Shown in pieces: positions 1-8,547 of a stretch of 25,445 nucleotides of DNA; the first letter of the stretch is position 1; every line of letters starts with the position of its first letter. The stretch is from CBFHSD01 sp965658375 (GTDB lineage Bacteria; Bacteroidota; Bacteroidia; Flavobacteriales_G; Salibacteraceae). The translations under genes and the position numbers were made by a program. The DNA is taken from NCBI GenBank assembly GCA_965658375.1, contig CBFHSD010000032.1, forward strand, positions 1 through 25,445, read 5' to 3'. Below the pieces are notes generated by a model. The model had not been told where the DNA came from and did no database searches. It worked only from the letters and a program-made list of their open reading frames with translations.

Positions 1-6
1 CAACGT

Positions 7-987
7 ATGGCAATAATGAAGAAAATAGGCGTACTGACCTCTGGTGGAGATTCACCAGGCATGAATGCTGCAGTGCGCGCAGTGGTAAGAGCATCAGTGT
101 ATTACGATCGTAAGCCTTACGGCATTAAAGAAGGATACAACGGATTGATACAAAATTACATCAATCCTGTGAATGCGCGTTCTGTGAAGAACATTATTCA
201 CCGTGGTGGCACTGTTCTCAAAACGGCCAGAAGCATGGAATTCAAAACCAAAGAAGGCCGACAAAAAGCCTTTGACAACCTTCAAGCCGCTGGTATAGAT
301 GGCTTGGTTGTTATTGGCGGTGATGGCTCTTTTACTGGCGCCAACATTTTTGAACAAGAATTTGGGATTCCTTGTGTTGGAATACCGGGAACCATAGACA
401 ATGATATTTTTGGAACCGACTACACCATTGGTTTTGACACCGCTGTGAATACCGTAGTAGATGCTGTGGATATGATTAGAAACACCGCATCTTCTCACAA
501 CAGATTATTCTTTATTGAAGTGATGGGGCGCGATGCTGGCCACATTGCTGTAAATGCAGGTATAGCCGGTGGTGCAGAAGATATTCTTGTGCCCGAGCAA
601 GATTTGGGTGTTGATCGCCTTATTAAATCACTCAAAAGAAGCAGAAAATCGGGGAAAACTTCAAGCCTAGTTATTGTAAGCGAAGGCGACCAAACAGGTG
701 GCGCGTATAAGTTGGCGGAAGATGTAAAAAGCAAACTTCCCGAATACGAAATCAAAGTTTCTGTTCTTGGCCACATTCAAAGGGGTGGCAACCCTACTTA
801 CTTCGATCGGGTGTTAGCCAGCAGAATGGGCGTTCATGCGGTAGAAGCATTACTCGCAGGCAACAGCAATGTAATGATTGGCATCAAAAACCAAGAGCTG
901 GTACAAGTAGGCCTTGACGTTGCCATCAAACAAAATCCAGATAATAACCGAAACCTTCTTCGTATAGCCGAGATTGTTTCGATTTAA
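7..987 (+). CDS. pfkA: ATP-dependent 6-phosphofructokinase
   Basis: It phosphorylates fructose-6-phosphate to fructose-1,6-bisphosphate in the cytoplasm, the committed step of glycolysis. The N-terminal nucleotide loop (GVLTSGGDSPGMNAA, from about residue 7) is present. The GGDGS motif is at residues 104-108 and PGTIDND at 127-133, with the catalytic aspartate in TIDND. Glycine in both GGDG and PGTIDND is the ATP-type signature; pyrophosphate-dependent enzymes usually have GGDD and PKTIDND. The length of 326 residues is normal for a bacterial PfkA. A second in-frame ATG at 16 gives MKKIGVLTSGG and is an equally good start; the upstream region is outside the window. It is the first visible gene of the seven-gene operon, 11 bp ahead of the sugar kinase. 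This links sugar release by the operon directly to glycolysis. Confidence 0.96.
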   Translation: MAIMKKIGVLTSGGDSPGMNAAVRAVVRASVYYDRKPYGIKEGYNGLIQNYINPVNARSVKNIIHRGGTVLKTARSMEFKTKEGRQKAFDNLQAAGIDGLVVIGGDGSFTGANIFEQEFGIPCVGIPGTIDNDIFGTDYTIGFDTAVNTVVDAVDMIRNTASSHNRLFFIEVMGRDAGHIAVNAGIAGGAEDILVPEQDLGVDRLIKSLKRSRKSGKTSSLVIVSEGDQTGGAYKLAEDVKSKLPEYEIKVSVLGHIQRGGNPTYFDRVLASRMGVHAVEALLAGNSNVMIGIKNQELVQVGLDVAIKQNPDNNRNLLRIAEIVSI

Positions 988-998
988 CAACTTATTCA

Positions 999-1862
999 AT
1001 GATTTTAATAGCAGACAGCGGCTCTACAAAGTGCGATTGGATTGTACTGAATGATGAAGGAGAAATCATCAAGCGTCCGTTTACCATGGGCTTCAACCCT
1101 TACTTCCACAGCGAAGCAATCATCTCTACCGCCATCAAGCAAAATCAAGAGCTTTCTGAAATTGCCGATGAAGTAGATCACATCTATTATTACGGTGCAG
1201 GATGCTCTTCACCAGACTTGTGCGCAACAATTGAAAGAGCTCTTCACGTGATATTCGAAAAGGCTAAAATCTTAGTAGATCACGATTTACTGGCAGCAGC
1301 ATATGCCACCTATACGGGCGAACCAGCCATCGCCTGCATCTTAGGAACGGGATCTAACTCTTGTTACTTCGATGGCCAAAATGTGCACGAAGAAGTGCCT
1401 GCATTGGGCTACAAATTGGGTGATGAAGGTTCAGGTAGTTTTTTTGGAAAAAAGCTGTTGGCTATGTATTTATACAAGCAACTTCCAACACACATCCATG
1501 ATGCTTTTAAAGAGAAATATGGCCTAACCATGAAAATGGTTGTGGAGAATGTTTACAACAGGCCTCACGCCAATGTATACTTGGCAAGTTTTGTTCGTTT
1601 TATCTCTGATTATAAAAACGAAGCGCCTTTCAAAGAAATACTCAAAGATGGGATGAAGCAATTCATGCAAACCCATGTGTGTTGCTATGACAACTACAAA
1701 GAGGTTCCCGTTCATTTTATTGGCTCAGTAGCCTATTACTACCAAGATGCCATTCAAGAGGCAGCCAAAGAATTAGACATCAGTTTGGGTCAAATCATTA
1801 GAAAGCCCATTGAAAATATCGTAAAATTTCACGTTGATCATTTGATAAAAATCGCCAATTAG
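999..1862 (+). CDS. BadF/BadG-type sugar kinase (N-acetylglucosamine kinase family)
   Basis: This is an ASKHA-fold kinase of the BadF/BadG/BcrA/BcrD family, often annotated as N-acetylglucosamine kinase. The phosphate-1 loop ADSGSTKCDW lies at residues 5-14, the phosphate-2 loop ACILGTGSNS in the first half, a GDEGSGSFFGK segment in mid-protein, and an adenosine-site-like FIGSVAYYY near the C-terminus. The length of 287 residues fits single-domain members. It sits 11 bp after pfkA and 3 bp before pgmB. Maltose phosphorolysis by the downstream GH65 enzyme leaves free glucose, and I see no other sugar kinase in the window. The inference is therefore that this enzyme may serve as the glucokinase of the pathway. 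Family membership is well supported; the substrate (glucose, GlcNAc or another hexosamine) cannot be read from the sequence. Confidence 0.85.
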   Translation: MILIADSGSTKCDWIVLNDEGEIIKRPFTMGFNPYFHSEAIISTAIKQNQELSEIADEVDHIYYYGAGCSSPDLCATIERALHVIFEKAKILVDHDLLAAAYATYTGEPAIACILGTGSNSCYFDGQNVHEEVPALGYKLGDEGSGSFFGKKLLAMYLYKQLPTHIHDAFKEKYGLTMKMVVENVYNRPHANVYLASFVRFISDYKNEAPFKEILKDGMKQFMQTHVCCYDNYKEVPVHFIGSVAYYYQDAIQEAAKELDISLGQIIRKPIENIVKFHVDHLIKIAN

Positions 1863-1865
1863 CCT

Positions 1866-2522
1866 ATGGCTTTCAAAGCTGTTATTTTTGACCTAGACGG
1901 GGTGTTGGTAGATACTGCCAAATACCATTTTATCGCTTGGCAAAAAATAGCCAGCGAACTTGGAATTTCTTTTTCAAAAGCAGACAATGAACACCTCAAG
2001 GGAGTAAGCAGAGTAAAATCATTAGAACTGATTTTATCTTGGCATAACAAAAGTCTCTCTCCTAGTGAGTTTGAAGCTGCCCTGAAGAGAAAAAATGAGA
2101 TTTACCTCGAGTACATCTACACGCTTCAACCCACTGAAATCATGTCTGGTGTGGTTCCATTTTTAGAAGAACTTAAAAAACTTGGGATCCCCATAGCGGT
2201 AGGTTCTGCTAGTAAGAATGCTCCACTTATTCTAGATAAGCTTGGGCTTACTCCTTATTTCAAATCCATTGTTGACGGTAATAGCGTAACTAAAGCAAAA
2301 CCAGATCCCGAAGTATTTCTAGTGGCCGCTCAAAAACTGGAAACTGCTCCAGAAGATTGTTTGGTTTTTGAAGATGCGCAAGCAGGAATAGACGCGGCAG
2401 TTGCCGGTAAAATGACAGCTGTTGCAATAGATCCTGAACACCAGTTAAAAAACCATCATGCCCATTTAATTGGGTTTGAAGGTGTATCGTACCATTCTTT
2501 AACACAGTTACTTTCATCATAA
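1866..2522 (+). CDS. pgmB: beta-phosphoglucomutase
   Basis: This HAD-superfamily mutase converts beta-D-glucose-1-phosphate to glucose-6-phosphate in the cytoplasm through a phospho-aspartate intermediate. The motif FDLDGVLVDTAKYHFIAW begins at residue 8; Asp9 is the expected nucleophile and Asp11 the acid/base. The substrate-cap motif GVSRVKSLELIL, the motif II segment VGSASKN, the motif III lysine in AKPDPEVF and the metal-binding motif VFEDAQAGI are all present. The length of 218 residues is typical. It is immediately followed, with no intergenic base, by the GH65 phosphorylase gene whose product (beta-G1P) it would use. This is the classic gene pair for maltose or trehalose phosphorolysis. 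The stop TAA abuts the ATG of the next gene, so the two are almost certainly translated from one mRNA. Confidence 0.95.
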   Translation: MAFKAVIFDLDGVLVDTAKYHFIAWQKIASELGISFSKADNEHLKGVSRVKSLELILSWHNKSLSPSEFEAALKRKNEIYLEYIYTLQPTEIMSGVVPFLEELKKLGIPIAVGSASKNAPLILDKLGLTPYFKSIVDGNSVTKAKPDPEVFLVAAQKLETAPEDCLVFEDAQAGIDAAVAGKMTAVAIDPEHQLKNHHAHLIGFEGVSYHSLTQLLSS

Positions 2523-4832
2523 ATGATTGACTTTATCCAAAAGGATCCTTGGTGTATCATAGAAGAAGGCTTTGAAGCTCATAGAAACGAACAGTGCGAA
2601 GCGCTTTTCTCTCTTGGCAATGGCAAAATGGGTTGCCGCGCTAACTTCGAAGAAACATACTCGGGCCCCACACTTCAGGGAAATTACATCGCAGGAGTTT
2701 ATTATCCAGACAAAACACGTGTGGGCTGGTGGAAGAATGGATACCCAGAATATTTTGCTAAAGTGCTGAATGCCTCTCATTGGGCAGGCTTAAAAATTAC
2801 CATTAACGGAACAAAACTTGACCTCAACACGCTTGAGGTAAGTGATTTCAAAAGAACCCTCAACATGCATGAGGGCGTGCTTTACCGCACATTCAAAGCA
2901 AAAATAAACGAGGGCCAACACGTTCAAGTTCGTGTTGTCAAATTCCTCTCTTTGGTCAATGATGAAATAGGAGCTCTCTCCTACACCATCACTCCTTTAG
3001 ATTTTGATGCCGAAATCGCGGTAGAATCATTTGTAGATTTTGACATTAAAAATGCAGATGCCAACTACGATGAGAAATTCTGGGTTGAGCTTGACAAAAG
3101 ATCATCTCGTGACCGCTCCTATGTTACTGCAGAAACGAAAAAAACTGCTTTCCATGTGTGTACAGGAATTCACACTGTATATGCAATTGATGGGCAAGCC
3201 TTAACCCCAGATGAAGTTTGGGAACACAAAGAAAAATACGCAGCCAACACTCAAAAAGCTTCTGTAGCAAAGGGCAGTAAATTCGAAATATTCAAGCTGG
3301 GAACCAACACTTCTTCAGAGAATTATCCGCACGGACAATTGTACGACTGGGCCTCTGAAAACTTGAGTAAAGCCAGCAAAAAAGGCTTTGACCAATTGCT
3401 CGCAGAGCACAAAGCTGCCTGGAGCGCTAAATGGAAAGAAAGCGATATTGTTATTGAGGGAGATGTAGCGGCTCAACAGGCCATTCGCTTCAATATTTTT
3501 CACCTCAACCAAACCTATACTGGCCAAGACGAACGCCTGAACATTGGTCCCAAAGGCTTTACAGGAGAAAAGTATGGCGGCTCAACCTATTGGGATACCG
3601 AAGCCTACTGCTTGCCTTTTTATTTGGGAACCGCAGACGAGAAAGTGGCCAAACAACTTTTGGTTTACCGCTACAAACAACTTGGAAAAGCCATAGAAAA
3701 TGCCGAAAAATTAGGCTTTACGAATGGTGCTGCACTCTTTCCTATGGTTACCATGAATGGCGAAGAGTGCCACAACGAGTGGGAAATCACTTTTGAAGAA
3801 ATTCATAGAAATGGCGCCATTTCCTTGGCGGTTCAGAAATACATCAACTACACAGGCGATCTCGTTTACCTCGCCCGTTACGGTTTAGAATTACTCATTG
3901 CCATTTCGCGTTTCTGGAGCCAACGCATTCATTTCTCTGCAAAGAAAGAGAAGTTTGTGATGCTTGGCGTTACGGGACCTAACGAGTACGAAAACAACAT
4001 TGACAATAATTTCTACACCAATTACATTGCTACCTGGTGTTTGCGATTCACCCATGAAAGTGCTTTGTGGTTAAAAGAAAATCACCCTGACCAATTGGAA
4101 AGAATTGCAGAAAAAACGAACTTCAATTGGGAAGAAACCAAGCGTTGGGAGGCCATTTGGAACAACATGCATTTTCCTTTTGATGAGGATTTGAATGTAT
4201 ACCTCCAACAAGAGAATTTCTTAGACAAAGAAATCATTCCTGCAGCAGAGTTACCTGCTGCGCAAAGACCAATCAACCAACATTGGAGCTGGGATCGCAT
4301 TTTACGCTCTTGCTACATCAAACAAGCAGATACGCTTCAAGGATTCTACTTTTTTGAAGATGACTTTAGCCAAGAAGAACACGAAAGACACTTTGATTTT
4401 TACGAACCCATAACGGTGCACGAATCTTCTCTTTCTCCTTGTATACATAGTATTCTCGCAGCCAAATTGAACCGCGTAGACAAAGCCTATGAAATGTACA
4501 TGCGCACCGCACGATTGGATTTAGATGATTACAACAACGAGGTGCATGAAGGTCTGCACATTACCTCTATGGCCGGCACATGGATGGCCTTTGTAGAAGG
4601 TTTTGGAGGAATGAGGGTCAAAGAGGGGCGCTTGCATTTCAACCCAACTCTTCCAGAACAATGGAAAGCCTACAGTTTTAATGTGCAATTCAGAAAGCAT
4701 ATTGTAACCATTGAAACCAACAACAAACACACCGTTGTAAGCAACAACAGCAGCAGCGAACTGGAATTGGTGGTGCATGGTGAAACACTGCTCATTGCTG
4801 CGAACAACAGTAAGACTCTAGCACATGGCTAA
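2523..4832 (+). CDS. GH65 glycoside phosphorylase, probable maltose phosphorylase
   Basis: It is expected to cleave maltose with inorganic phosphate to glucose and beta-D-glucose-1-phosphate in the cytoplasm; no signal peptide is visible. The 769-residue length and layout match GH65: an N-terminal beta-sandwich, an (alpha/alpha)6 barrel and a small C-terminal beta domain. Glu488 in GVTGPNEYENN corresponds to the family's general acid. The loop GEECHNEWEITFEEIHRNGA (His417-Asn418-Glu419 at its centre) is of the kind found in maltose phosphorylases. The segment KQADTLQGFYFFED is also a GH65 hallmark. Kojibiose, nigerose or trehalose phosphorylase activity cannot be fully excluded, because specificity depends on loop residues. 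The neighbouring beta-phosphoglucomutase, GH13 enzymes and transporter favour maltose. Its 3' end overlaps the next gene by 8 bp. Confidence 0.9.
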   Translation: MIDFIQKDPWCIIEEGFEAHRNEQCEALFSLGNGKMGCRANFEETYSGPTLQGNYIAGVYYPDKTRVGWWKNGYPEYFAKVLNASHWAGLKITINGTKLDLNTLEVSDFKRTLNMHEGVLYRTFKAKINEGQHVQVRVVKFLSLVNDEIGALSYTITPLDFDAEIAVESFVDFDIKNADANYDEKFWVELDKRSSRDRSYVTAETKKTAFHVCTGIHTVYAIDGQALTPDEVWEHKEKYAANTQKASVAKGSKFEIFKLGTNTSSENYPHGQLYDWASENLSKASKKGFDQLLAEHKAAWSAKWKESDIVIEGDVAAQQAIRFNIFHLNQTYTGQDERLNIGPKGFTGEKYGGSTYWDTEAYCLPFYLGTADEKVAKQLLVYRYKQLGKAIENAEKLGFTNGAALFPMVTMNGEECHNEWEITFEEIHRNGAISLAVQKYINYTGDLVYLARYGLELLIAISRFWSQRIHFSAKKEKFVMLGVTGPNEYENNIDNNFYTNYIATWCLRFTHESALWLKENHPDQLERIAEKTNFNWEETKRWEAIWNNMHFPFDEDLNVYLQQENFLDKEIIPAAELPAAQRPINQHWSWDRILRSCYIKQADTLQGFYFFEDDFSQEEHERHFDFYEPITVHESSLSPCIHSILAAKLNRVDKAYEMYMRTARLDLDDYNNEVHEGLHITSMAGTWMAFVEGFGGMRVKEGRLHFNPTLPEQWKAYSFNVQFRKHIVTIETNNKHTVVSNNSSSELELVVHGETLLIAANNSKTLAHG

Positions 4833-7194
4833 AAAGGCACATTACATACTTCTTTTTTCAGCAATTGCACTATTATTCAGCGCTTCTTGCGAAAAAGAAG
4901 TGCCGAAAATGCGCCTCTTCCCTCAAAGTGAATTTCCTGGCTTGGGTTCACCCATTCAATTGCAACCCGATTCTACAGTGGTGCACTTGAAAGACTATTT
5001 TATTCACCCAGAGAAAATTCAAGAAATTGAGTTGCCAAAAGGACTTGAAAGCAATTTGAATGGAAGCATTCTTACAATGTATGGAAGCCCGCTGTACACC
5101 TATAGCACCATCAGCTTTGTGCTTGATGGAAATAAAGCGGTGGTTCCCGTAAAACGCTCGAGTAAAAAACCTTTCACCTTTTCCTTCAGCGACCCCGAAA
5201 AAAAGCACACTTCGGTTTGTATTTCTGGCAGTATGAATGGATGGGTTCCCAGCAAAGACTCTCTTGAATTTACAGACGGAGTATGGCAAAAGAAATTTTG
5301 GTTTGCTCCAGGGCGCCAAGAATACCACCTCTTTATTGATGGCAACGAACAGCTCAATCCACAAAATGAGCTAGCGGTAGACAATGGTTTTGGCGGAAGA
5401 AACTCCTACTTCGACATCCCAAAAGACTCTTCTGAAAAAACCATTCAGATACTTTCTATTACTGAAGATAAAATCAGTCTCCTAGCCAATGATACACCTT
5501 GGATAATGATTGACAACACAGCATTTCCCTCTTCACATATCTTACGAAAAAAAGACACTTTTCTTCTTACCATCCCTTCCATTCACAAAGCAGATTCACA
5601 GTTCTTTCACCTGCGGATTTTTGAACGGAAAACGAAAGGTATGGGAGAAGATTTTCTTATCCCCATTGTACAAAACAAGTGCGTTACAAGCAGCAATCAA
5701 TTGCCTAGAATAGCAAAGCACACTTACCGCATGTACTTTTTAATGGTAGATCGTTTTTTTGATGCGAACCCAGCCAACAATCAACCTGTTCTAAACTCAA
5801 GCGTTGCTCCTAATGCCAACTATATGGGTGGTGATATCAGCGGAGTGGTCGCCAAGGTAGAAAGTAGGTATTTCGAAGATTTGGGAATGAACACCATTTG
5901 GCTTTCTCCCATTGGACTAAATCCACAAGGGGCTTGGGGCTTGTGGGATAAAAATGGAGTGAAAAGTACCTTTAGTGGTTTCCATGGGTATTGGCCAGTG
6001 AGTAACACCACCATTGACCCGCGAATGGGGAGTGATGAAAGCTTGAAAAAACTGATTGAAAAAGCCCATCTCAACCAAGAAAATGTGATTCTCGATTACG
6101 TAGCGAACCATGTGCACGAAGAGAACGAGGTGATCAAAAATCATCCCGATTGGGCAACGGACTTGTACCTTCCTGATGGAACGCTAAACACCGAACGCTG
6201 GGATGAATACCGCTTAACCACTTGGTTCGACACCTTTTTGCCTACCCTCAATCTGGAAAACCCAGAAGCTGCAGAAGCCATGAGCGATTCAGCACTGTAC
6301 TGGTTCAAGAACTATAACATAGATGGCTTTAGGCACGATGCTACCAAGCATATTCCTGAAAGTTTTTGGCGCATGCTCACGGAAAAATTAAAGACCGAAG
6401 TGGTGATTCCAGAACAGCGCTCTGTGTATCAGATTGGAGAAACCTATGGCAGTCCAGAATTGATTGGCGGCTATATTTCTAGCGGAATGTTAGATGGTCA
6501 ATTTGACTTTAACCTCTATGATGCCAGCGTACAGGCTTTTGCAAAACCCAATGGCTTTGCCTCTGTAAAACGCGTATTGGGCGATGCCCTTAACGCCTAC
6601 GGAAATCACCATTTGATGGGAAATATTTCTGGAAACCAAGACCGTGTACGCTTTATCTCTTATGCAGACAGCTCTGTAAGTTTTGATGAAGATGGCAAGA
6701 ATGCGGGATGGACGCGCACCATCAGCAACCAAAACGGAATGCTTGGCCATGAACGCTTGGCCATGCTTCATGCATTTAATTTCTCTATTCCTGGAATACC
6801 CGTGATTTACTACGGAGATGAAATAGGGCTTGCCGGTGCCAATGATCCAGACAACCGCAGAATGATGCGCTTTGAAGGACTGAATGAACAAGAGCTCTGG
6901 CTCAAAAAAGAAGTAGAAAAAATTGCCCACCTGCGCAAAGGACGCATGAGTTTGAACTACGGACAAACCAATATTCTGCCAAGTTCTGATGATGTACTCC
7001 TTATTCATAGAAGCTATGCGCAAGAACATACTTTTGTTCTCTTTAATCCAGGTGACACAGCTCAGAAAATAACGTTCACTCTCCCATCTACTATGGCGTT
7101 GAAAGCCTTGAACAGTTCGCTTTTCAAACAAGAAAACAACACCATAGAAATTACCCTTGCACCAAGAAGCTACGAATTCTTAATGACTGAATAA
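4825..7194 (+). CDS. GH13 alpha-amylase-family lipoprotein with CBM48-like module
   Basis: This is an alpha-glucan hydrolase exported as a lipoprotein. A signal peptide with lipobox FSASC places the lipidated cysteine at Cys22. Residues about 117-198 (SVCISGSMNGW through NSYFDI) resemble a CBM48/AMPK-type glycogen-binding module. The GH13 barrel starts near residue 300 (YRMYFLMVDRFFD). Region I is DYVANH, region II GFRHDATKH (nucleophile Asp505), region III QIGETYG (acid/base Glu539) and region IV GNQD (Asp606), so all catalytic residues are present. The length is 789 residues, long because of about 270 residues between the signal and the barrel. The start ATG lies inside the end of the GH65 gene (8-bp overlap) and the stop shares a base with the next ATG. 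Whether it faces the periplasm or the cell surface is not certain. Exact specificity (amylase, neopullulanase or cyclomaltodextrinase) is unresolved. Confidence 0.9.
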   Translation: MAKKAHYILLFSAIALLFSASCEKEVPKMRLFPQSEFPGLGSPIQLQPDSTVVHLKDYFIHPEKIQEIELPKGLESNLNGSILTMYGSPLYTYSTISFVLDGNKAVVPVKRSSKKPFTFSFSDPEKKHTSVCISGSMNGWVPSKDSLEFTDGVWQKKFWFAPGRQEYHLFIDGNEQLNPQNELAVDNGFGGRNSYFDIPKDSSEKTIQILSITEDKISLLANDTPWIMIDNTAFPSSHILRKKDTFLLTIPSIHKADSQFFHLRIFERKTKGMGEDFLIPIVQNKCVTSSNQLPRIAKHTYRMYFLMVDRFFDANPANNQPVLNSSVAPNANYMGGDISGVVAKVESRYFEDLGMNTIWLSPIGLNPQGAWGLWDKNGVKSTFSGFHGYWPVSNTTIDPRMGSDESLKKLIEKAHLNQENVILDYVANHVHEENEVIKNHPDWATDLYLPDGTLNTERWDEYRLTTWFDTFLPTLNLENPEAAEAMSDSALYWFKNYNIDGFRHDATKHIPESFWRMLTEKLKTEVVIPEQRSVYQIGETYGSPELIGGYISSGMLDGQFDFNLYDASVQAFAKPNGFASVKRVLGDALNAYGNHHLMGNISGNQDRVRFISYADSSVSFDEDGKNAGWTRTISNQNGMLGHERLAMLHAFNFSIPGIPVIYYGDEIGLAGANDPDNRRMMRFEGLNEQELWLKKEVEKIAHLRKGRMSLNYGQTNILPSSDDVLLIHRSYAQEHTFVLFNPGDTAQKITFTLPSTMALKALNSSLFKQENNTIEITLAPRSYEFLMTE

Positions 7195-8546
7195 TGAAAC
7201 ACCTATTCCTATTCTTAAGTGCTTTCGCACTCCTTACCGCTTGCGATGCACCCCAAACAGAAAAAACCGCACTTCCAGCAACGCCTGAAGTGGCAGAAAT
7301 TACTCCAAGTGAATGGGCAAAGAGTGCGGTGATGTATGAAGTAAACATCAGGCAGTATACTCCAGAAGGAACCTTCAGTGCCTTCATGCCCAACCTCTCT
7401 CGCTTGAGTAACATGGGCGTTGATGTTTTGTGGTTGATGCCTATTCACCCTATTGGAGAAAAGAACAGAAAAGGTGGCTTGGGAAGCTACTACTCTATCA
7501 AAGACTACGAGGGAATTAACCCTGAATTTGGAACAGAAGCCGACTTTAAAGCACTTGTTGATTCTGCACATGCTTTAGGCATGGAAGTCTTGATAGACTG
7601 GGTGGCGAACCACAGTGCTTGGGATAATCCTTGGATTAAATCAAACCCTGAGTTTTACCAAACAGACAGCACTGGAAAGATGGTTTCGCCATATGACTGG
7701 ACAGATGTTGCGGCCTTTGATTATGAGAATGAAGAGTTGCGCAAACGCATGATTTCGGCCTTGAAATACTGGGTGAGCAAATTCAACATTGATGGCTACC
7801 GTTGTGATGTAGCTTACATGGTTCCCACAACTTTTTGGGATTCTGCCAGAATGGAATTGGATGCCATCAAACCAGTTTATATGCTGGCAGAAGCTGAAAC
7901 GCCAGAATTGCATGAAAAAGCATTTGACATTGGTTATACATGGGATTTTCATCACGCCATGAATGCCTGTGCTCAAGAAAATGGCGAAATCAGTCATTTA
8001 ACTGCAGCTTTTGAAAAACGTCAAAGCTCTTTCGCTAAAACAGATGGTTTGTATTTCATCACCAACCACGATGAGAACTCATGGAGCGGAACCGTATTTG
8101 AACGTTTGGGAGATGCGCATCTCGCCTATGCTACTTTAATTTTTACCCTAGACGGGATGCCATTGCTCTACAGTGGCCAAGAAGTAGGACTAAATAAGCG
8201 CCTCGCGTTTTTTGAAAAAGACACCATTTCATGGGACAGTCTTCCTTATGAAAACTTCTACACCCAATTGGCAACACTAAAAGAAAAGCACCCAGCCCTA
8301 TGGCATGGAGCTGAAGCTGGAGAACACGCATTTATAGAAGTGGAAGCTCCTTCTGTTTTGGCCTACACAAGAACCAAAGGAGATGACCAAGTAGCGGTTT
8401 ACATCAATTTTGGCGAAGAAGAGCAAAGCCTAGATGCCAGTCAATTCCAAGAATACAAGGATGCATTTGAGGCCAAGTACGGCCAAATAGAAAACGGTCA
8501 ACTTACTCTACCAGCTTTCGGTTTTGTAGTATTAGAAAAGCAATAA
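7194..8546 (+). CDS. GH13 alpha-amylase-family lipoprotein (short form)
   Basis: This second GH13 enzyme is a compact 450-residue lipoprotein: signal peptide, lipobox LLTAC with Cys17, then a linker of about 20 residues rich in Thr, Ala and Pro, then the catalytic barrel directly (VMYEVNIRQYTPEG). Region I is DWVANH, region II GYRCDVAY (Asp205), region III MLAEAET (Glu233) and region IV FITNHDEN (Asp293), so the catalytic triad is complete. A short C-terminal beta domain follows. No carbohydrate-binding module is seen, unlike the upstream paralogue. Its ATG overlaps the upstream TAA by one base (TAATG), which implies translational coupling. Its stop lies one base before the transporter ATG. 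It probably trims maltodextrins before uptake; this is inferred from context. Confidence 0.92.
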   Translation: MKHLFLFLSAFALLTACDAPQTEKTALPATPEVAEITPSEWAKSAVMYEVNIRQYTPEGTFSAFMPNLSRLSNMGVDVLWLMPIHPIGEKNRKGGLGSYYSIKDYEGINPEFGTEADFKALVDSAHALGMEVLIDWVANHSAWDNPWIKSNPEFYQTDSTGKMVSPYDWTDVAAFDYENEELRKRMISALKYWVSKFNIDGYRCDVAYMVPTTFWDSARMELDAIKPVYMLAEAETPELHEKAFDIGYTWDFHHAMNACAQENGEISHLTAAFEKRQSSFAKTDGLYFITNHDENSWSGTVFERLGDAHLAYATLIFTLDGMPLLYSGQEVGLNKRLAFFEKDTISWDSLPYENFYTQLATLKEKHPALWHGAEAGEHAFIEVEAPSVLAYTRTKGDDQVAVYINFGEEEQSLDASQFQEYKDAFEAKYGQIENGQLTLPAFGFVVLEKQ

Positions 8547-8547
8547 C

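Noticed and set aside
94..498. 134-codon open frame antisense to pfkA
   Set aside because: The conserved PfkA motifs are encoded on the plus strand over this same stretch, and the antisense product looks random.
6490..7131. 213-codon open frame antisense to the first GH13 lipoprotein gene
   Set aside because: It lies wholly inside a well-supported coding region, matches no recognisable family and has no promoter or terminator of its own; it is a codon-usage shadow.
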